A stretch of 64,000 nt of DNA. Source: Vicia villosa. Its lineage: Eukaryota > Streptophyta > Magnoliopsida > Fabales > Fabaceae. The first letter of the stretch is position 1, and every line of letters begins with the position of its first letter. Below are positions 53,582 to 63,767 of this stretch, in pieces. Below the pieces are notes generated by a model, which saw only the letters and a program-made list of their open reading frames with translations, had not been told where the DNA came from and made no database searches. The position numbers were made by a program, and so were the translations under genes. The DNA lies in assembly GCF_029867415.1 (NCBI RefSeq), contig NC_081186.1, forward strand, positions 17,988,930 to 18,052,929, written 5' to 3'.

Positions 53582-56379
53582 AGAAGTGATTTCTTTGAAG
53601 TTGGACACACCAAAGCTACTATACTACTAGCTTTCTCACTTCTCTCTTTTCATAATTTTCAAAGTTCCATAGTTTGAAAAAGGGTGAAGAAATAGTTCAT
53701 ACCTTGGTGGAAGGTTTCCACTTGAAGTCCATCTTCAAGTCTCCCTAATATGCAAAGAGGTGTTATGGCATCACCTTCATCAAAAGCCTACAACAAGAAG
53801 CAAAGCTGTTAAGCAAAGTTGTTAGAAGAAATCAATTGGCAGCAAGCAGTAGAAGTTAAAGTCATACCTCAGCAATAAATCCGGCGAAAATCTCCTCGCC
53901 GTAGGTAAGTCATCTCCACTCTCAGTCTCAATATTGTTCTTGCTTTGAACTTTGGCTTTCCTGTAACATAAAAATCACCAGAAACACATATAGCTTGAGT
54001 TATTATTGCTGTAAATAAAAGAAAAATTCAGCATACAGTTAACAACAAATCCGAAGCAGTAGCAGCAAGAAAGTGGTTCAGCATCACAATTAATTCAAAG
54101 ATCCAGAACACACAATAGGCGGTTCACAGCATAATTCCAAAAGCTCAGAGAATCGATACATACCTCAGCACATAAACCGGCGAAAGCCTCCTCGCCGCAG
54201 GTAACTCAATTTCTCGTCCGCTATTAATTTTTCTGTTAATTGTTACTGCAAATTTGTTGTTCTTGTGCTTCACTGAAAATCAAAAACATAGAGTTTAAGT
54301 TATTGTTACTGTAATTAAAAAACGCAGAAGCAACAACAAAATTTCGAAACTAATTCAAAGTTGCAGAACCAACATGTAACCATGTCACAGAGTCGCAGTT
54401 CAGCATCATACAACAACCAATTTCATATACATAAACAGAACCGAACCTGAGTTACAACTCCTCTGCCGTGAAACCGAGAGTGTCGTTGTTGTTCGCAGAG
54501 AGACGGAGAGCAAGCGTGAGAGGTTCTTTGTTGTTGTTTGTTCGGTGAGAGCAAAAGACCGAGAGAGAACCGTAAGCTTCTTTGTTGATTCACACTGAGC
54601 AAGAGACCAGAAGCTATTGTTATTTGTTCTTCACCATGAACGAAACTGAGAGAGAGAGAATCGTGTTGTTGTTGTTGTTTCTTTTTTTCCAGAAGCGTGA
54701 AAATGAAAGAAAGAAGAAAGAGGCGCTGCTGGCCCTCTTGTGTTAATTTAGGGTTTTCATAAAACCCAACCCATGTGATAAGAGCTAGCGGATCCGGGTC
54801 ATACTGACCCGAACCGGTCCGGTTCATTTTGTTTCATCCTTTTAATTCAGTCTTGGGCCTGCACCTCCTTTTTCAGTTTAAAACTCCTTGGCCCATTCAA
54901 TTAGTTTTTTAACTAACTCCTTTAATTTTTTCTATAAATATTTTCATGAGATTAAGTATTTTAATTTTAATATAGGATTTTATGTTTCTTTTCTAATCCT
55001 TATTAAAAATGACAAAAAAAAATATGTTTTTAATATTTTCATGTGTTTATAAGTATGTTTTTTTAATTCTTATTAAAACAACAAAAAAATATATTAGATG
55101 CATATTTAAATTTGTGTTTCTAATTATTTTATCTTTTCATGAAAAAAACACAAAAAAATATCTTCTTTTAGAATTAATTTTTATTTGAATTTGATATTTT
55201 CATATTATTTTGTGTAGTTAATCATTTAAATTTCTAATTGGTTACTGTTGCACATTTTACTTGAATTTTCTCACTTCATCCAAGACTTCGAGATTATTTC
55301 TCTGTTGTCTTTTGGATTCGTCTGTTTTGTTTGGTCTTCCATTTGCTGTAGAATTCCATAAACAATTACTGGATGATCAAAGAATGCTGTAAGCTGTGAA
55401 CTTATCTGGCGTTCTATTCTGCTGGTGTGGATGCTTAACATCTGTTTAAATCCTAATTTATTCCAAGCACATCACTTGAGGATCACGGTAACACCTCAAA
55501 CTCAGAAATCCAATTTTCTCATTCTTCGAGGTAAGCCTAAAACTCAATCAACTGTTTTCACAACAGTAATCAATTCACTTTCAAATCATGCAACTCATTG
55601 TTTTTCAAAACAGTGGGGCCTCTCGAATATTAGAGAGTGTAAGTCCCATTTCTTTTCTTTTTGTACAGTTTTCGAAACAATAAAACTTCTTAACAAAATC
55701 TTTTCAAAACAATTTTCAAATCATTTTCAAAACAACGAAACTCCAAAGAAACAAAACTTTTCAATATACCATGGGCCTCCACGTAGGTATAAGTCCCAAG
55801 CCCCTTTTGTACATACCCATTCCTGTACATGAAATTAGGTATTTCATTGTACACATACATTTTTGTACATATCTCAATCAATTTGTTTTTAACTTTTAAT
55901 AACAAATCAAAAACGAAGGTTTTCTTTAAATCTTCCCAAAAATACCATGGGCCTCCATGTAGGTATAAGTCCCAAGCCCTTTTGTAAATACCTGTTTACA
56001 TAGCTTTGAATAAACTCAAGTGGACCTCTCCTCGAGTATAAGTCCCGAGCTCTGTGTATACAAATGGATCATGCTTACAGGTATATTTCCTTCATAAAGT
56101 CCATTATATACACACACTTTGTCATATATATGTGCTTGTTCATACTCGTTCATATTTGTTCATGTACTTGTTTATATTTGCTTGTACTTGTTCATACTTG
56201 TGATTGTGTTATATATGCTTGTTCAACTTAGTACAACACTAGGTTCCCCATAGCCTCCTATTGGGCTTCGTGCAAAGAATCTCCCTAGTTTAGGTTAGGA
56301 CATAGAGTATGGTTTCCCGGTGAAATCGCTCTAAGAGCTCAAACCAACTATACCACGCCTCCCCTTGGGCTTTGTACAA

Positions 56380-56860
56380 ACGAGTGACCCTCCCATAGCC
56401 TCCTCTTGGGCTTACAATGCAAGGACCCTCGATTGTCCCTCCCATAGCCTCCTCTTGGGCTTACAATGCAAGGACCCTCGGATAGCCTCCTCTTGGGCTT
56501 CGTACAAGGACCCACGGGCTTCTTATAAGCATCCCCAATATCCAAATCAAATACCCTAGGAGATTAGACATTTATCATCTCTATGATAGGAGTATCTCTT
56601 CTATATCATCACAAACAATCAATCAATCAAACTTTTTTGCCACAAGGCTGGCTAATCAATCAAACTTCTTTTTGCCACAAGGCTGGCTAATCAATCAAAC
56701 CGTTTTGCCACCATACTGGCTGATTAATCAAAGTTTTTGTCACAAGGCTGACTTCATTGAAACTTTTGCCACAAGGCTGGCTGATTAATCAAAACTTTTT
56801 GTCACAAGGCTGACTTCATTGAAAGTTTTTGCCACAAGGCTGGTTAAACACAAAAACATC
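56380..56860 (+). repeat. Tandem repeats near the 3' end of the Ogre LTR
   Basis: A 49 bp unit (CCCTCCCATAGCCTCCTCTT, continuing to ACCCTCGATTGT) starts at 56388 and 56437 with a partial third copy. A second array at 56636-56860 repeats GCCACAAGGCTGGCTAATCA with spacing of about 33 bp and alternates with GTCACAAGGCTGAC. Confidence 0.8.
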
Positions 56861-57531
56861 TTTATCATTCTAAGCGTCATAAGTGGCATGGCCCAGGGCT
56901 TATAATGAAAAGATTTTCAAACAAAAAACAAACAGATGTATGTGATGATATAGATTAGATACATCGAACATTTAGATGACATTTGTCTCTTTTCCTTTGC
57001 TTCCACTAGCATAAGTGGGAACTACGATTGCTCTGACTTTCTCAACATCCCTTTGAGAATACGTAGGCACAAGGTCGTATCCTTGGCGAGCAAAACTTCT
57101 CCCTCAAACCACTCAAACCTTAGCACCCGTAGACCCCGAGCTACAGATGCTCTGATTCCCTCTAAGGGATATGTATGCAGAGGATCGCGATGATCTTTGC
57201 GAGCATAATCAAACAAACACCTTAGGTCCCACCTCTTTCTCACAAGAACCTCCACCATAACAAGAATGGAATAAACAAAACAAAGAAACCTATAGAGTAC
57301 TATAGATACGTTGGGTGCTAATACCTTCCCTTCGTATAACCAACCCTCTTACCCAAGATCTCTCCCCCCACTTTTAGGTTATTGCAGCTTTTTTCCTTTT
57401 CCTCTTTTGGAAACAATAAAAAGTTTGGTCGGTACAAAAGAAAAATCATTTTTTTGAGCACTCGAGCCCAAAGAAGGCATCAAGTGTCTCATCCCGAAAA
57501 AGGACAACGATTTTTCCCCGCGACAGAAAAA

Positions 57532-57549
57532 TGGCGACTTCACTGGGGA
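57532..57549 (+). other. Primer-binding site of Ogre
   Basis: TGGCGACTTCACTGGGGA six bases after the LTR end. TGGCGACTC...GGGGA sites are typical of Ogre and fit an arginine tRNA primer (known for the family). Confidence 0.8.
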
Positions 57550-58354
57550 ACATCTTTTTATTGTTTCCAAAGAAAGGGTTAATTTTAATTTTTGTTTGTT
57601 ATTTCATTTTTGTTACATGTGTGGTTCTGTGGTTCTGTTACCTGTGTGATTCTGTTACAAGTGATACATTATGGACAAATCCTAACCCGGATTAAGAACA
57701 CATAAGAATTAGGTGGAGGGTATAGTCATGTATGGCATACAAGGAGTTAGTCCTTAAAAAGTCAGCATGAGAATCCTTCCGCTCAGTGGAGGTTCCTTGT
57801 TTGTAGTATATGTTTAGCAAGTTCAGTTGCGAAGACATTATTGCTTTCATTGAACTGTAGAAGCTGAGTTGGCTGTAGAACCCCAACCCATCCTGGCCTT
57901 ATTAGGACGTGGTGCAGAAACGATCCAGGTGAAGACTTGGATAGTTGTCATGCGGAGAACCACACTCAGACGAGTTTTTCTTGAGAATATTTCTAGCTCA
58001 CAAGTTCAGTTGTGCAAGCCGGTAATATCCGAAAGAAAAATGTAGACTCTGACGTATCAGTAGAACATGTTTTGCAGGTGATAAACCCTAGTACTATCCC
58101 ATGTTTGGTTCTCTGACCTCATGCTCGTGACGCTGGACCTTTGAACCTATGTGTACTATGTTTGAATTACCATGTTTGTAGTACCATGTTTGGGTTACCA
58201 TGTTTGAACTACCATGTTTGCTTTACCATGTTTGAATATGTGGCATCCACGCATCCATGCATTCATACATTCAAAAATCCATCGTTTTCCATAAAAACAT
58301 GATTTTTCCAAAAATTTTAGAGAATTTCCTTTGCAAACATTATAGGATTAAGTT
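57550..58354 (+). other. Ogre leader before ORF1
   Basis: About 800 bases with no gene. Contains the 14 bp tandem repeat at 58155-58238 and several short upstream ATGs. Confidence 0.7.
58155..58238 (+). repeat. 14 bp tandem repeat with upstream ATGs in the Ogre leader
   Basis: Six exact-period copies of ACCATGTTTGNNNT. The ATGs at 58158, 58172, 58186, 58200, 58214 and 58228 rotate through all three reading frames because 14 is not a multiple of three. Confidence 0.85.
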
Positions 58355-59890
58355 ATGGAAGGGGTAAAAAGGCATACCAAAAAGTACGATTTCAAAATGC
58401 CTAATGTGGAAAGGCTGAAAGAGTTAGCATCTTCTGTACAAGATCCTTCTGATTTTAGGAAAAGCCATGGAAAGCTTTTGCCTATCTTGAACACTCATGT
58501 TGACGAAGGACTTCTCAAAACTCTGGTTCAGTTCTATGATCCCGTCTATCGGTGTTTCACCTTTCCAGACTATCAGTTGGTACCAACCTTGGAAGAATGC
58601 GCCGATCTTTTGGGTATTCCTGTGTCTGACAAAATACCTTTCAATGGTTTGGAAGCCATTCCTAAGTCACCAGTCATTGCAGCAAGTATCCACTTGAAGA
58701 AATCTGAAATAGAAAGTAATTGGACTACCAAAGGAAACTTTCCGGGTTTGACTTCGCAGTTTCTAATAAAGAAAGCCTTTGATTTCATTGACACTGGTAG
58801 CATGATAGCTTTTGAAGCTATACTAGCCTTGCTCATCTATGGGTTGGTTCTGTTTCCCAACGTCAACGACTTTGTTGATATCAACGCCATAAAGATCTTT
58901 CTGATTGGAAATCCTGTTCCGACTTTGCTTGGTGACACGTATTTCTCTATTCATCATAGGAATCGCCAAGGCGGTGGAATCATTGTATGTTGTGCACCTA
59001 TTTTGTACAAATGGATTGTTTCACACTTACCTAAGTCTCCTATTTTCACGGAAAACCGAGAAGGCTTACGTTGGCCTCGAAGACTTATGTCCCTTACTAA
59101 TAATGATATTCATTGGTATACTCTGGCTCGCTGCGGTACAGAAACCATTGATAGTTGTGGAGAGTTCGCCAACGTACCCCTCATTGGTACACAAGGAGGA
59201 ATTAACTACAATCCAGTCCTAGCCCGACGACAGCTCGGGTATGCAAATTCAGTTAAACCTGTTAGTCTTGCAGTGGAATGCTACTTTTACCGAGAAGGGG
59301 AGGATCCTCAAAGGTTGAAGACAAGAATGGTAAGAGCTTGGTACGACGTCCGAAGGAAAGAAAAAGGTGGGGAAAGAAACTACATTGCTACGAACGCCTA
59401 CACCAGCTGGGTGAAGAAAAGAGCAAAAGAGTTTCAAATGCCTTACGATTATGAAAAACCCATGTTCCCTGTGGTGTCTCAACTACCCAATGTTCCCATT
59501 AACAATGTGGAGGAGTACCAGGAGATCTTAGCCAAGATGAGGTTAGAAAAGGACTCTTGGGAAGAAAAGTTTCGTAAAACTGATGAGGAAAATAGAAAGT
59601 TGAAGAAAAGAGTGAAAGATCACGAAGAAACACTCTATTATCAAGATGGATGGCTCATGAGTAAAGATGAGAAGATCCGTCAGAAAGATGCTGCAATCAG
59701 AAGATACATCAAAGAAAGCAAGAACAATCTTGAAGCCTCAACAAGCAACGCTCCGATGCCTGACAACTGGAAGAATGTTGTTTACAAACTGAGGGCTGAA
59801 AAGGCCGAGTTGAAAGCTTACTATGGGAAAGAAATCCTGAAGCTCAAGCTGCACAATGCATTTGGTTCTTCGTCTGATGAAGATGTTTAG
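58355..59890 (+). CDS. Ogre ORF1 protein (511 aa, DUF7745-like)
   Basis: Intact ORF upstream of gag, a hallmark of Ogre elements. Residues about 20-330 have the layout of the plant domain DUF7745: HGKLLPILNTHVDEGLLKTL, YDPVYRCFTFPDYQLVPTLE, LLGIPV near residue 85, GDTYFSIHHRN near 195 and SLTNNDIHWY near 245. Related sequence occurs in many plant genome ORFs, mostly transposon-derived. Residues about 385-495 are Lys/Glu-rich and strongly coiled-coil-like. The start ATG follows the leader and matches the beginning of the conserved part. The role of Ogre ORF1 is unknown. No membrane segment is seen. It is separated from ORF2 by 328 bases. Confidence 0.85.
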   Translation: MEGVKRHTKKYDFKMPNVERLKELASSVQDPSDFRKSHGKLLPILNTHVDEGLLKTLVQFYDPVYRCFTFPDYQLVPTLEECADLLGIPVSDKIPFNGLEAIPKSPVIAASIHLKKSEIESNWTTKGNFPGLTSQFLIKKAFDFIDTGSMIAFEAILALLIYGLVLFPNVNDFVDINAIKIFLIGNPVPTLLGDTYFSIHHRNRQGGGIIVCCAPILYKWIVSHLPKSPIFTENREGLRWPRRLMSLTNNDIHWYTLARCGTETIDSCGEFANVPLIGTQGGINYNPVLARRQLGYANSVKPVSLAVECYFYREGEDPQRLKTRMVRAWYDVRRKEKGGERNYIATNAYTSWVKKRAKEFQMPYDYEKPMFPVVSQLPNVPINNVEEYQEILAKMRLEKDSWEEKFRKTDEENRKLKKRVKDHEETLYYQDGWLMSKDEKIRQKDAAIRRYIKESKNNLEASTSNAPMPDNWKNVVYKLRAEKAELKAYYGKEILKLKLHNAFGSSSDEDV

Positions 59891-60218
59891 GATTTGTTTA
59901 GCTTTTTTATTTATCATTTGCTTTTGTAAGGAGCTACGCTCCAATGTTGTAACATTTCCCATTATTGCAATAAAAAAAATGAATGAATAAAAGATTTGTT
60001 TGTGTTCCAATGGTTGCAAGGAAATAATCTTTAAAATGTTTGGAAAAATCATAAAATTTCTCTTTGCATACATCATTCTGCATATCGAGTCTGTTGTATA
60101 GAGTCTCATCTTTTGGATCTTTCTCCATTAGATCGTCAAGCTGTCGCGTCTCAAAGTTTCTCGACCGCGCTCGCAATCAGATCACAGATACAATACTCGT
60201 TCAAGCAGAAGAAGAGTA
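59891..60218 (+). other. Spacer between Ogre ORF1 and ORF2
   Basis: Non-coding. Has AT-rich and A-run sequence (AATAAAAAAAATGAATGAAT) and then GC-richer text before the ORF2 ATG. The minus-strand ORFs here are not considered real. Confidence 0.6.
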
Positions 60219-61421
60219 ATGGAACACTCTGAACAAGAGAATATTGAGCTCCGTGGTACGGTGACCACCCTTCAGGAAAAGTTGGAAAGTCTCACTACTC
60301 TGGTTGACTCCTTAATGGCCGCACAGAATCAGTCGCCGCCACCCAACAGTCAAGCAACGGTAACATCTGAAGTCACTACTCCAGTTTCTACAGTTGCATT
60401 CAGCATTCCATCTTTCTCCATGCCAGAAGGTTGGGGCACGCCTTTCAGCTTTGGTGTAGGTTTCCGCCATAATTTCTCTGGGGTTCAAACAACCACAACT
60501 GAAGCGCCTGCTGCACAAGGTTCGGCGTTTATTCCACATTCAGGGGTAACTTTTTCCCAAATCACTATGGCACTTTCTCAACCCACTATGACAGTTCCGA
60601 CCCCTACGGTTCACACTGTTCCTTATGATGGCAATGAGATTTATCATGATCAAGGTGATAGCACAAATCCGCGTAATCTTGTGGAAGATCTCCAAGAACA
60701 GTTCAACAAGATTCAATTGGAAGTCAAGGCTATTCGTGGGAAAGATTTGTTTGGAAAGAATGCCCAGGAGCTATGTTTGGTTCCCAGTGTACAAATACCG
60801 GCTAAGTTCAAGGTCCCTGACTTTGAGAAGCACAAAGGTAGTTCTTGTCCACAAATTTATCTCGTAATGTATGCCAGAAAGATGTCTACTTATGCAGATA
60901 ATCATCAGTTGCTTATCCATTACTTTCAAGACAGTTTGACTGGTGCCGCACTGAAGTGGTACACAGGTTTGGATAGCACCAATATTCGGACTTTCAACGA
61001 CCTAGGTGAGGCCTTTGTCCGACAATACAAGTATAACTCGGATATGGCTCCAGACAGAGATCAGCTCCGATCCATGACTCAGAAAGATCATGAAGCTTTC
61101 AAAGAATATGCCCAACGATGGAGAGAAACTGCTGCTCAGATTAATCCACCGTTAAAAGAGAAAGAGATGACAAAGATCTTCTTGAATACTCTCAGTCCGT
61201 TTTATTATGAACGCATGATTGCTAGTGCTCCAAGTGATTTCACCGAAATGGTAAACATGGGGATGCGTCTAGAAGAAGGAGTCCGAACCGAACGTCTGAC
61301 TAAAGAAGGTGGATCTTCAAGCGGAACCAAAAAGTTCGGAAGTGGTTTCCAAAAGAAGAAAGAACAAAGTGTTGACATGGTATCCCAAGGAAAGCGAAAA
61401 GGAAACGTCAATCGTCAATGA
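60219..61421 (+). CDS. gag: Ogre gag, first part of ORF2
   Basis: Starts MEHSEQENIELRGTV with a coiled coil at residues 1-40, then a Pro/Ser/Thr-rich linker. The retrotransposon gag core spans about residues 195-345: FKVPDFEKHKGSSCPQIYLV, LIHYFQDSLTGAALKWYTGL, FVRQYKYNSDMAPDRDQL and FKEYAQRWRETAAQINPPL. It is the structural protein of the particle. A TGA at 61419-61421 ends the frame, but the same frame continues with related Gln/Pro-rich sequence into the protease ORF. The TGA is either a mutation or a readthrough codon between gag and protease. Confidence 0.88.
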   Translation: MEHSEQENIELRGTVTTLQEKLESLTTLVDSLMAAQNQSPPPNSQATVTSEVTTPVSTVAFSIPSFSMPEGWGTPFSFGVGFRHNFSGVQTTTTEAPAAQGSAFIPHSGVTFSQITMALSQPTMTVPTPTVHTVPYDGNEIYHDQGDSTNPRNLVEDLQEQFNKIQLEVKAIRGKDLFGKNAQELCLVPSVQIPAKFKVPDFEKHKGSSCPQIYLVMYARKMSTYADNHQLLIHYFQDSLTGAALKWYTGLDSTNIRTFNDLGEAFVRQYKYNSDMAPDRDQLRSMTQKDHEAFKEYAQRWRETAAQINPPLKEKEMTKIFLNTLSPFYYERMIASAPSDFTEMVNMGMRLEEGVRTERLTKEGGSSSGTKKFGSGFQKKKEQSVDMVSQGKRKGNVNRQ

Positions 61422-63767
61422 CAGATTGCTGCTATCGCACCAGTCGTTAATACCGCACCGAACTCGGGATTTACCCCGCAGTTTCAACAACAACAGCCTC
61501 GACAACAGGCTCAACAGTTTAACAATAATCAGAATCGTGTACAAAGAGCTCCACAGTTTGATCCAATTCCAATGACCTACACAGAGTTGTACCCTGCTTT
61601 GATTGAAAGAGGTCTTGTTCAAACTAAAGCACCACCACCAGTACCTGAGAAACTTCCATGGTGGTACAAAGCTGAGGTCCCATGCCCTTATCATCAAGGA
61701 GTACCTGGCCATGATCTAGAGCATTGCATAGCTTTGAAATATGAAGTTCAGAGGTTGGTTAGATCTAATCTTCTCTCTTTCAGAAATTTGAATCCTAATG
61801 TGCAAGCAAATCTGCTGCCCAATCATGGAGGGCATGTTGTAAACATGGTATATGGATGTCCTGGTCCATACCGAGTCTATAATATCAATTACTCAAGAGC
61901 CGATTTGGTACAAATGCACGCCACTCTCTGTCGAGGGCCGAGTTTTCGCCAGCATCACTACGGTTCCTGTAGCATATGTTGTGTAGATCCTCACGGATGT
62001 TCGATTGTGAGAAGAGATCTCCAAGTGCTGTTGGATAATGGTACTCTTCAGATCTACAGAAATAGGAATGAAGATGAAGTTAACATGATAGGATGTTATC
62101 CGCATGAGCTTTTAGTCTCAGATATCAACTCGGAAATGCCTAAAGTTAACGTCATCGTTCCTCATTTCAACATGCCTGAGCGCATAGAAGTTACTTACAA
62201 CAAGCCAAGGGTTCCTGTTGCTCCTTTGATCATTTGTCTACCTGGACCTGTTCCTTATGACTCTGACAAGGCAGTTCCATACAACTACAATGCAACAATG
62301 ATAAAGGATGGACAAGAAGTTCCTTTACCAACTCTTTCATCTGTCATGAACATCGCTGATGTGAGTCGAGTAACAAGAAGTGGACGTGTGTATACTCCAC
62401 TACCTCCAAAGCAGCCTGTTGCTCCTGCAGCCGGACAAAATCCTGTCAATGTTCCAGTAGGGAATCCTGAGGAAACTCCTGTCAGTAATACAAACACTGA
62501 TGTTGGCCAATCCAGTGGAACCAATGTCAATCCAGATTTCGATGAAATTTTGAAGCTCATCAAAAGAAGTGAATACAAGATTGTGGATCAGCTTATGCAG
62601 ACTCCTTCAAAGATCTCAATACTTTCATTGCTTTTAAACTCAGAAGCCCACAGGGAAGCCCTGATGAGAGTATTAGATCAAGCTTTTGTAGATCATGATG
62701 TGACTGTTGATCACTTTGATGGGATAATAGCTAACATAACAGCTTGCAACAATTTAAGCTTCTGTGATGAAGAACTCCCCGAGGAGGGAAGAAATCACAA
62801 TCTTGCTTTGCACATTTCTATGAACTGTCAGTCAGACTCTTTGTCCAATGTGTTGGTAGACACCGGATCTTCCTTGAATGTTATGCCAAAGACGACCCTT
62901 GCTCGTTTGTCTTACCAAGGAATGCCTATGAAGTTCAGTGGTGTAGTAGTCAAAGCATTTGATGGATCGCGAAAATCAGTTATCGGCGAAGTCAACCTTC
63001 CCATGACCATTGGTCCACATACATTTCAAATCACCTTCCAGGTCATGGACATTCAAGCTGCTTATAGCTGTCTGTTGGGACGACCATGGATCCACGAAGC
63101 AGGGGCAGTAACTTCTACGCTCCATCGAAAATTAAAATTTGTAACAAATGGAAAATTGGTAACAATAAGTGGGGAACAAGCCTTGATGGTGAGCCATTTG
63201 TCCAATTTCTCTTTCATTAGTGCCGATGATGTGGAAGGAACTCAGTTCCAAGGTCTCTCTTTAGAAGACGAATCTTCCAAAAGGAAAGCATCAATCACTT
63301 CTTACAAAGAGGCGGTAAAAGTAGTGAAAGATGGAACTACCACTGGCTGGGGGCAAGTTGTGATCCCTACCAAGAATGAAACCAGAGCAGGACTCGGATG
63401 TTCATCAACATTCTCAAACTGCACCAAGAAGGATGAAACCCTTCGTCCGATCAAAGAAACGTTCCATAGTGGAGGGTTCCTTAACCCAATTCCTCAAGAG
63501 GTTAATGTCCTTATTGAAGAATGCATCGAAGAAGGTCTCTCCGATACTGAAGAAGAATGGAAATGTTATCTCAATGACTCGGGATACATATCTCAGGAAG
63601 AACCATATCCTCCTTCAGAGAAAACAAGTGCTAAAGAAATTCCGCCTATTCCTGCAGAGGTTTGGGATACCTTGGGACAACCAAGTGGCAAATTTGATTA
63701 TATGGTGAAATATACTGCACCTGAAAGTTCAAAGATTGCGATTGAGGATATCCAACCAACTGGATGA
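61422..63767 (+). CDS. Ogre protease region, second part of ORF2
   Basis: Same frame as gag. The first ATG in the open stretch is 61572, but homology begins before it. It has CPYHQGVPGHDLEHC near residue 45 (knuckle-like), a long variable linker, and the aspartic protease NVLVDTGSSLNVMPKTTL with the catalytic Asp codon at 62859-62861, followed by YSCLLGRPWIHEAGAVTSTL. The protease processes the polyprotein. A TGA at 63765-63767 ends the frame. The same frame is open again from there to 64000, so the stop may again be a lesion or precede the intron known in Ogre between protease and reverse transcriptase. Confidence 0.88.
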   Translation, partial: QIAAIAPVVNTAPNSGFTPQFQQQQPRQQAQQFNNNQNRVQRAPQFDPIPMTYTELYPALIERGLVQTKAPPPVPEKLPWWYKAEVPCPYHQGVPGHDLEHCIALKYEVQRLVRSNLLSFRNLNPNVQANLLPNHGGHVVNMVYGCPGPYRVYNINYSRADLVQMHATLCRGPSFRQHHYGSCSICCVDPHGCSIVRRDLQVLLDNGTLQIYRNRNEDEVNMIGCYPHELLVSDINSEMPKVNVIVPHFNMPERIEVTYNKPRVPVAPLIICLPGPVPYDSDKAVPYNYNATMIKDGQEVPLPTLSSVMNIADVSRVTRSGRVYTPLPPKQPVAPAAGQNPVNVPVGNPEETPVSNTNTDVGQSSGTNVNPDFDEILKLIKRSEYKIVDQLMQTPSKISILSLLLNSEAHREALMRVLDQAFVDHDVTVDHFDGIIANITACNNLSFCDEELPEEGRNHNLALHISMNCQSDSLSNVLVDTGSSLNVMPKTTLARLSYQGMPMKFSGVVVKAFDGSRKSVIGEVNLPMTIGPHTFQITFQVMDIQAAYSCLLGRPWIHEAGAVTSTLHRKLKFVTNGKLVTISGEQALMVSHLSNFSFISADDVEGTQFQGLSLEDESSKRKASITSYKEAVKVVKDGTTTGWGQVVIPTKNETRAGLGCSSTFSNCTKKDETLRPIKETFHSGGFLNPIPQEVNVLIEECIEEGLSDTEEEWKCYLNDSGYISQEEPYPPSEKTSAKEIPPIPAEVWDTLGQPSGKFDYMVKYTAPESSKIAIEDIQPTG

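Larger units (their letters stand above)
52206..57525 (+). repeat. 5' LTR of Ogre (about 5.3 kb)
   Basis: Begins TGTCATACCCCAATTTTTGACC and ends CCCCGCGACA, just before the primer site. It shares blocks with the minus-strand LTR at 1784-3681. A TATA box is at 53573-53581. Bases 54840-55260 are AT-rich. The 405-base minus ORF at 54423-54827 contains GAGAGA/TTGTTG-derived low complexity and is not called a gene. No gene is seen in the LTR. Confidence 0.88.

Noticed and set aside
54423..54827. Minus-strand ORF of 134 codons inside the Ogre LTR
   Set aside because: Composition is driven by low-complexity runs (GAGAGA, TTGTTG giving Gln and Ser runs); no domain; it lies antisense in an LTR.
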